From an uncultured Allofournierella sp. (GTDB lineage: Bacteria; Bacillota; Clostridia; Oscillospirales; Ruminococcaceae): DNA of 53,986 nucleotides. The stretch's first letter is position 1. Every line of letters starts with the position of its first letter. The DNA lies in assembly GCA_944382775.1 (NCBI GenBank), contig CALWNI010000010.1:1-53986 (forward strand), given 5' to 3'. Shown one piece after another: positions 49,653-53,986 of the stretch. The notes under the pieces are model-generated. The model was given only the letters and a program-made list of their open reading frames with translations. It did no database searches and was not told where the DNA came from. Position numbers and translations under genes: made by a program.

Positions 49653-50861
49653 ATGAAGTACGATTTCACCAGCATAATCGACCGCCACGGAAAGGACGCT
49701 TCCGCCGTGGATGATTTTCCGCTGAACGGTGTATCCGTTTCACCCGAGTTCAGCCCCATTCCCATGTGGGTTGCCGATATGAATTTTGCCACCGTTCCCT
49801 CGGTTTCTGATGCCATGATGCAGCGGATGCAGCATCCCTTGTACGGTTATTTTAGCCCCAGCGATGCCTATTATCAGGCAATTATCGACTGGCAAGCCAA
49901 CCGAAACGGGGTAACCGATTTGCAGCCGCAACACATCGGCTACGAAAACGGCGTACTGGGCGGCATCATCAGCACGGTAAATGCGCTGTGCTCGCGGGGT
50001 GATTCGGTGCTGTTGCACTCGCCCACCTATACCGGCTTTACCCGTGTTTTAACCAACAACGGTTACAACATTGTACATAGTCCCCTTGTGCTGGACGAAA
50101 ACAACATTTGGCGCATGGACTTTGCGGATATGGAGCAAAAGATTCAACAACATCGGATTCATATGGCCATCTTCTGTTCGCCCCACAACCCCTGCGGCCG
50201 TGTTTGGGAATCGTGGGAAATCGAAGCTGCCATGGATGTATACCGCCGCAACGACGTGTTTGTTATTTCCGATGAAATCTGGTCTGACCTGATACTGCCC
50301 GGGTTCCGCCATACCCCCACCCAGTCCATTTCCGAAGATGCAAAACAGCGCACCGTTGCCATGTATGCACCTTCCAAAACCTTCAACCTGGCCGGCTTGA
50401 TTGGCAGCTATCACATTGTCTACAATCCTTGGCTGAAAGACCGCCTGGAAAAAGAAAGTTCGCTGTGCCATTACAACAAGATGAATGTGCTTTCCATGCA
50501 CGCTTTGTTGGGGGCTTACTGCGAACAGGGTGCCGAGTGGGTGGACGAACTGCGGCAGGTGCTTGCCCAAAACGCCGACTATGCCTATAACTTCATTCAA
50601 ACCAATTTCCCCGGTGTTACGCTGGCAAAACCACAAGGCACCTATATGCTGTTTTTGGATTGTACCGAATGGTGCAGCACCCACGGCATTTCGTTGGATG
50701 AACTGCTGCGGCGTGGCGTTTCGGTGGGTGTTTTGTGGCAGGATGGCCGCCCCTTCCACGGGGCCTGCTCCATTCGTATGAACCTTGCCCTGCCCCATAG
50801 TTTGGTGCAAGAAGCATTCGACCGCTTAAAGCGTTATGTCTTTTTGCCGTCACAAACCTAA
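49653..50861 (+). CDS. MalY/PatB-type PLP enzyme (cystathionine beta-lyase-like)
   Basis: A 402-residue fold-type I aminotransferase. Its opening MWVADMNFATVP is characteristic of MalY/PatB C-S lyases. CSPHNPCGRVW and Lys242 in APSKTFNLAGL (PLP Schiff base) are present. It probably cleaves cystathionine or cysteine conjugates. The ATG at 49653 follows GCGGAGG; an in-frame start 69 nt earlier falls within the isc terminator. It neighbours cysteine-using iscS. Confidence 0.9.
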   Translation: MKYDFTSIIDRHGKDASAVDDFPLNGVSVSPEFSPIPMWVADMNFATVPSVSDAMMQRMQHPLYGYFSPSDAYYQAIIDWQANRNGVTDLQPQHIGYENGVLGGIISTVNALCSRGDSVLLHSPTYTGFTRVLTNNGYNIVHSPLVLDENNIWRMDFADMEQKIQQHRIHMAIFCSPHNPCGRVWESWEIEAAMDVYRRNDVFVISDEIWSDLILPGFRHTPTQSISEDAKQRTVAMYAPSKTFNLAGLIGSYHIVYNPWLKDRLEKESSLCHYNKMNVLSMHALLGAYCEQGAEWVDELRQVLAQNADYAYNFIQTNFPGVTLAKPQGTYMLFLDCTEWCSTHGISLDELLRRGVSVGVLWQDGRPFHGACSIRMNLALPHSLVQEAFDRLKRYVFLPSQT

Positions 50862-50871
50862 TTGGTTTGTG
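50851..50871 (+). terminator. Weak hairpin after the C-S lyase gene
   Basis: CACAAACC pairs with GGTTTGTG across 5 nt, overlapping the stop codon. The T tract is poor, so read-through into the transporter genes is possible. Confidence 0.4.
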
Positions 50872-50905
50872 TTGGTTTACATCACTTGTTACAGGAGAAG
50901 AATCT

Positions 50906-51562
50906 ATGGCAGATTTATGGATGCAAATCCATGCCTATTTTTCGCAAAACACAACCGAATATCTTGCCTATCTGTGGCAACATGTTAGCATTAGCTTGCT
51001 TTCGCTGGCGGTTTCCTGCTTGATTGGCATTCCGCTTGGCTACCTATGCACCCGCAACCGCCTGTTAAACCGCTGCATTACCGGTATTTTTCAGGTACTG
51101 CGCATCATTCCCAGTTTGGCAATTTTAATTTTACTCATTCCCGTTATGGGTACCGGTGTTGCGCCATCCATCACTGCGTTGGTGCTGTTATCGGTTCCGC
51201 CCATCTTAATGAACACAACCGTCGGGTTTGCCGGCGTACCTGCTTTTATGAACGAAACTGCCTGCGCCTTGGGTATGACTGAATCCCAGCAATTCTGGCG
51301 GGTGCAAGTTCCCTTAGCACTGCCTAAAATTTTGACCGGCATGAAAATTGCCATGGTTGAAATTATTGCAAGTGCTACCTTAGCCGCTAAAATCGGCGCA
51401 GGAGGGCTTGGCAGTTTAATCCTTACCGGCATCGGCCTTTTCCGTACCGACCTTTTGCTGATTGGCGGTGTTTCGGTTTCTCTGTTGGCCATTTTGTCGG
51501 GGCTTATGTTTCAACTGTTATCCCGTTGGTTGTTTCCCTATCAACCAGCAAAAAACAAATAA
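50906..51562 (+). CDS. OpuC-like ABC transporter permease
   Basis: A 218-residue permease with about five or six helices. EFAA-type coupling loop is seen near residues 128-150 (MNETACALGMTESQQFWRVQVPLALPKILTG). Belongs to the quaternary-amine (betaine/choline/carnitine) import family. First of four transporter genes. ATG at 50906 with AGGAGAAG. Confidence 0.9.
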   Translation: MADLWMQIHAYFSQNTTEYLAYLWQHVSISLLSLAVSCLIGIPLGYLCTRNRLLNRCITGIFQVLRIIPSLAILILLIPVMGTGVAPSITALVLLSVPPILMNTTVGFAGVPAFMNETACALGMTESQQFWRVQVPLALPKILTGMKIAMVEIIASATLAAKIGAGGLGSLILTGIGLFRTDLLLIGGVSVSLLAILSGLMFQLLSRWLFPYQPAKNK

Positions 51563-51581
51563 ATTTATCAGGAGTTTTTCT

Positions 51582-52490
51582 ATGAATCGTTTTAAACGTA
51601 TCCTTGCATCGGTGCTTTGCCTTGGTGTGATCGCTTCTTTTAGCGGCTGTGGCAACACTTCCACTTCTTCCGCCTCTTCCGAAAAGCCCACCATTCGCGT
51701 GGGTTCCAAAGATTTCACCGAAGGCTTAATTGTTTCGGAAATCTACGCTTTGGCTCTGGAAAAGGCAGGCTATCCCGTAGAACGTGTGTTTGACATTTCC
51801 GGCTCTTTGGTTCACACCGCTTTAACCAGCAATCAGATTGATTTGTACCCCGAATACACCGGCACCGGTTTGCTTTCGGTTCTGGGTATGGACTTAATCA
51901 CCGATCCCCAACAGGTATATGACACTGTAAAAGAAGAATACGAAAAGCAGTTCCAAATCACCTGGTTGGACTACGCCCAAGCCAATGACGGACAGGGCAT
52001 GGTAATCCGTACCGATGTTGCACAAAAGCTGGGTATCTCCACCATTTCTGACCTGCAAGCCCATGCCAGCGAGCTTCGTTTTGCTTCTCAGGGTGAATTT
52101 GATGTGCGTGCCGACGGTCTGCCCGCATTGGAAGCCATGTATGGTGCTTTTGATTGGAAATCCACTAAGGTATACGACGGTGGCCTGAAGTATCAGGTTT
52201 TGGCAAACGATGAAGCAGACGTAACCGTGGGCTACACCACCGACGGTGCTCTGGCAGATACCGACACCTACACTTCTTTGATTGATGACAAGCAGGTTTG
52301 GCCTCCCTACAATCTGGCTCCCATCGTGCGGGATGACGTTTTGGAAGCATCGCCTGAAATTGCCGATGTTTTAAATGCAGTAAGCGCAAAGCTGGACACC
52401 GCTACCCTTACCCAGATGAACGCCAAAGTCGATGTGGAAAAGCAGGAGTACGAGGACGTAGCCGCCGAATTTTTCAATTCCATTCAATAA
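51582..52490 (+). CDS. OpuC-like substrate-binding lipoprotein
   Basis: A 302-residue lipoprotein (lipobox FSGC, Cys23) followed by the OpuAC/OsmF-type binding fold: IRVGSKDFTEGLIVSEIYALALE, YPEYTGTGL and YTTDGAL. Likely substrates are glycine betaine or related compatible solutes. ATG at 51582 with CAGGAG. Confidence 0.92.
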   Translation: MNRFKRILASVLCLGVIASFSGCGNTSTSSASSEKPTIRVGSKDFTEGLIVSEIYALALEKAGYPVERVFDISGSLVHTALTSNQIDLYPEYTGTGLLSVLGMDLITDPQQVYDTVKEEYEKQFQITWLDYAQANDGQGMVIRTDVAQKLGISTISDLQAHASELRFASQGEFDVRADGLPALEAMYGAFDWKSTKVYDGGLKYQVLANDEADVTVGYTTDGALADTDTYTSLIDDKQVWPPYNLAPIVRDDVLEASPEIADVLNAVSAKLDTATLTQMNAKVDVEKQEYEDVAAEFFNSIQ

Positions 52491-52505
52491 CCAACAGGGG
52501 GAACT

Positions 52506-53276
52506 ATGGCTCAGGCAGCAATTACATTTGAACACGTTAGCAAACAATTCAACCAATGCGGATATGCCGCCGTTGACGATGTTTCCTTTACCGTTGAACA
52601 GGGCGAATTTGTTACCATTTTAGGTTCTTCGGGCTGTGGCAAAACCACGCTGCTTAAAATGGTAAACCGCCTGTATCAACCGGATGCAGGCAAAATTCTG
52701 CTGTTTGGCAAAGACGTCGCCAAAACCGATGCAGTTCAGCTGCGCCGCAGCATTGGCTATGTAATTCAGCAAATCGGGCTGTTTCCGCACATGACCATTG
52801 AAGAAAACATTGCCACTGTGCCGCAGCTGCTGCACTGGGAGAAAGCCACCATTTCCAAACGAGTAACCGAATTGCTGGACTTGGTTGGCTTACCGGCACA
52901 AGAATTTCGCAATCGCTACCCTGCCCAGCTTTCGGGCGGTCAACAGCAACGGGTTGGGCTGGCACGCGCTTTGGCAGCTCAGCCGAAAATCATGTTGATG
53001 GACGAACCCTTTGGTGCCATTGATGCCATTACCCGCATGGGGCTGCAAGACGAACTACTGGCCCTGCAAAAAGAGTTAAACAAAACAATCTTGTTTGTTA
53101 CCCATGACATTAACGAGGCATTTCGTTTGGGCAATCGGGTCATGATTATGAACCAGGGGCGCATTTGTCAATTTGACACCCAAAAAAACATCTTGGAGAA
53201 CCCTGCCGACGCTTTTACCAAGGCACTAATTGACTCGGCAAAGGCACAGCAGCGTTTTTGGGAGGACTTCACATGA
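52506..53276 (+). CDS. OpuC-like ABC transporter ATPase
   Basis: A 256-residue ATPase: Walker A LGSSGCGKTT at 39-48, signature LSGGQQQR near 145, Walker B IMLMDEP near 160 and switch His in THDIN. It lacks the C-terminal CBS domains of full-length OpuCA (about 380 residues), so osmosensing through CBS is not expected. Its stop overlaps the next start. Confidence 0.93.
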   Translation: MAQAAITFEHVSKQFNQCGYAAVDDVSFTVEQGEFVTILGSSGCGKTTLLKMVNRLYQPDAGKILLFGKDVAKTDAVQLRRSIGYVIQQIGLFPHMTIEENIATVPQLLHWEKATISKRVTELLDLVGLPAQEFRNRYPAQLSGGQQQRVGLARALAAQPKIMLMDEPFGAIDAITRMGLQDELLALQKELNKTILFVTHDINEAFRLGNRVMIMNQGRICQFDTQKNILENPADAFTKALIDSAKAQQRFWEDFT

Positions 53277-53905
53277 TTGCTTTTTGGGAAAAACAGCACG
53301 ACAAACTGCTTGCTGCTTTATGGCAACATCTGCAACTGGTGGGCATTACCCTGTTGTTTTCCTTGGTAATTGCAGCTGCTCTCACCCTTTTGGCATTGTA
53401 CAGCCGCAAGGTTGGCGAGGGGCTGATTCAGCTTTTTTCGGTTTTGTATTCCATTCCAAGCATGGCGCTGTTTGCTTTTTTCATTCCCATCACCGGCCTG
53501 GGCACCACCACCGCCATTCTTGTGCTGACCGGCTACAACCAGTATCTGCTTTTACGCAACTTTATCGAAGGACTTTATGGGGTGGATGCTGCTGTGGTAG
53601 AAGCTGCCCAAGGGCTTGGCATGAATACCCTGCAACTGCTTGTGAAAATTCGCCTTCCCCTTGCACAAAATGCACTGTTTACGGGCATTCAGCTTGCGGT
53701 TGTTTCCACCATTAGCATTGCCACCATTGCCGCCATGGTAAATGCGGGCGGTCTTGGCACAATTTTATTTGATGGGCTACGCACCCTAAACATTTATAAA
53801 ATTGTATGGGGCAGTTTGCTGTGTGCCGGTTTGGCACTGTTTGTAAATGGTATTTTCACCTTGGTGGAGCGTTATACTGCACGCCGCATTTCCGCAAAAC
53901 ACTAA
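53273..53905 (+). CDS. OpuC-like ABC transporter permease (second)
   Basis: A 210-residue permease similar to the first in this operon (VVEAAQGLGMNTLQLLVKIRLPLA coupling loop near 110-133). Start overlaps the ATPase stop (ATGA) with GGGAGG 7 nt upstream. Two permeases, one ATPase and one binding lipoprotein complete the importer. Confidence 0.92.
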   Translation: MIAFWEKQHDKLLAALWQHLQLVGITLLFSLVIAAALTLLALYSRKVGEGLIQLFSVLYSIPSMALFAFFIPITGLGTTTAILVLTGYNQYLLLRNFIEGLYGVDAAVVEAAQGLGMNTLQLLVKIRLPLAQNALFTGIQLAVVSTISIATIAAMVNAGGLGTILFDGLRTLNIYKIVWGSLLCAGLALFVNGIFTLVERYTARRISAKH

Positions 53906-53910
53906 CAACA

Positions 53911-53954
53911 AAAAAGGTGTCATACCCCGTTTTGCAGGATATGACACCTTTTTA
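53911..53954. terminator. Bidirectional terminator
   Basis: AAAAAGGTGTCATA pairs with TATGACACCTTTTT across 15 nt, with A and T tracts on both sides. Confidence 0.9.
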
Positions 53955-53986
53955 TATTGCGATTTTTTGCAGGCGATTCATTGCAT
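53952..53986 (-). CDS. 3' end of a minus-strand gene cut by the window end (tentative)
   Basis: On the minus strand a frame enters from the right edge and ends AMNRLQKIAI then TAA, right at the bidirectional terminator. The bidirectional form of the terminator supports a convergent gene. Too short to identify. Confidence 0.35.
   Translation of the reverse strand, partial: AMNRLQKIAI

Noticed and set aside
1-53986. CRISPR array, insertion sequence or prophage genes
   Set aside because: No regularly spaced repeats, transposase, integrase or phage structural genes were recognised on either strand.

Overview
The window looks like a chromosomal segment of an endospore-forming Clostridia member, most likely the Oscillospirales/Ruminococcaceae group (inference). 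The evidence is the Bacillus-like order mazG-(hup)-rqcP-yabP-yabQ-divIC-S1, the sporulation genes spo0A, spoIVB, yabP and yabQ, clostridial Rrf2-IscS-IscU genes, class III fructose bisphosphatase, CdaA/CdaR, and strong AGGAGG ribosome sites with -35/-10 promoters of the housekeeping type. Base composition looks near 50% GC, apart from an AT-rich patch at about 30.8-32.0 kb.

Layout. 0-4.6 kb (minus): nucleoside salvage (BMP lipoprotein, cdd, deoD) and fbp. 4.8-7.6 kb (plus): a PflX-like radical SAM protein translationally coupled to a large membrane protein. 7.6-10.6 kb: rRNA methyltransferase, a DUF4180 protein, hibernation factor and an S1 protein. 10.6-13.3 kb (minus): the mazG-to-S1 operon for ribosome rescue, the spore coat and division. 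13.6-26.7 kb (minus): a zinc-ribbon protein, then a tightly packed run transcribed cdaA-cdaR-FAD dehydrogenase-xpaC-recJ-rel-dtd-MBL-hemZ-uridine kinase. This run puts c-di-AMP and (p)ppGpp enzymes in one apparent transcription unit. 26.8-30.5 kb: a fused ispDF, spo0A and spoIVB.

30.7-32.1 kb: tRNA-Leu(UAG), followed by a small AT-rich accessory patch with two tiny membrane proteins, a ribbon-helix-helix protein, an orphan and a gene broken by a nonsense codon. 32.1-35.5 kb: rhodanese and a coenzyme A module (coaBC divergent from an ECF S-component and coaX). 35.5-38.3 kb (minus): purA-purF. 38.6-47.0 kb (minus): a LytTR response regulator and GHKL kinase, then a membrane-anchored, domain-permuted GH3 enzyme, a conventional GH3 enzyme and a GtrA protein. 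47.3-49.5 kb (plus): iscR-iscS-iscU. 49.6-53.9 kb (plus): a MalY-type C-S lyase and a four-gene OpuC-like ABC transporter. Both window ends appear to cut neighbouring genes.

The most interesting local signal is a pair of 9-bp direct repeats matching the LytTR-type operator. They lie just upstream of a promoter with a good extended -10 and a poor -35, in front of the GH3 genes and directly downstream of the kinase/regulator pair. This predicts a self-contained two-component system controlling membrane-anchored glycosidases. Other points are a fused ispDF that still carries a perfect internal ribosome site, terminator-like hairpins in the leaders of bmpA, purA and iscS, a 16-A tract inside iscS, and a Spo0A receiver lacking one acidic-pocket aspartate. 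I found no CRISPR array, rRNA, transposase, integrase or phage module.
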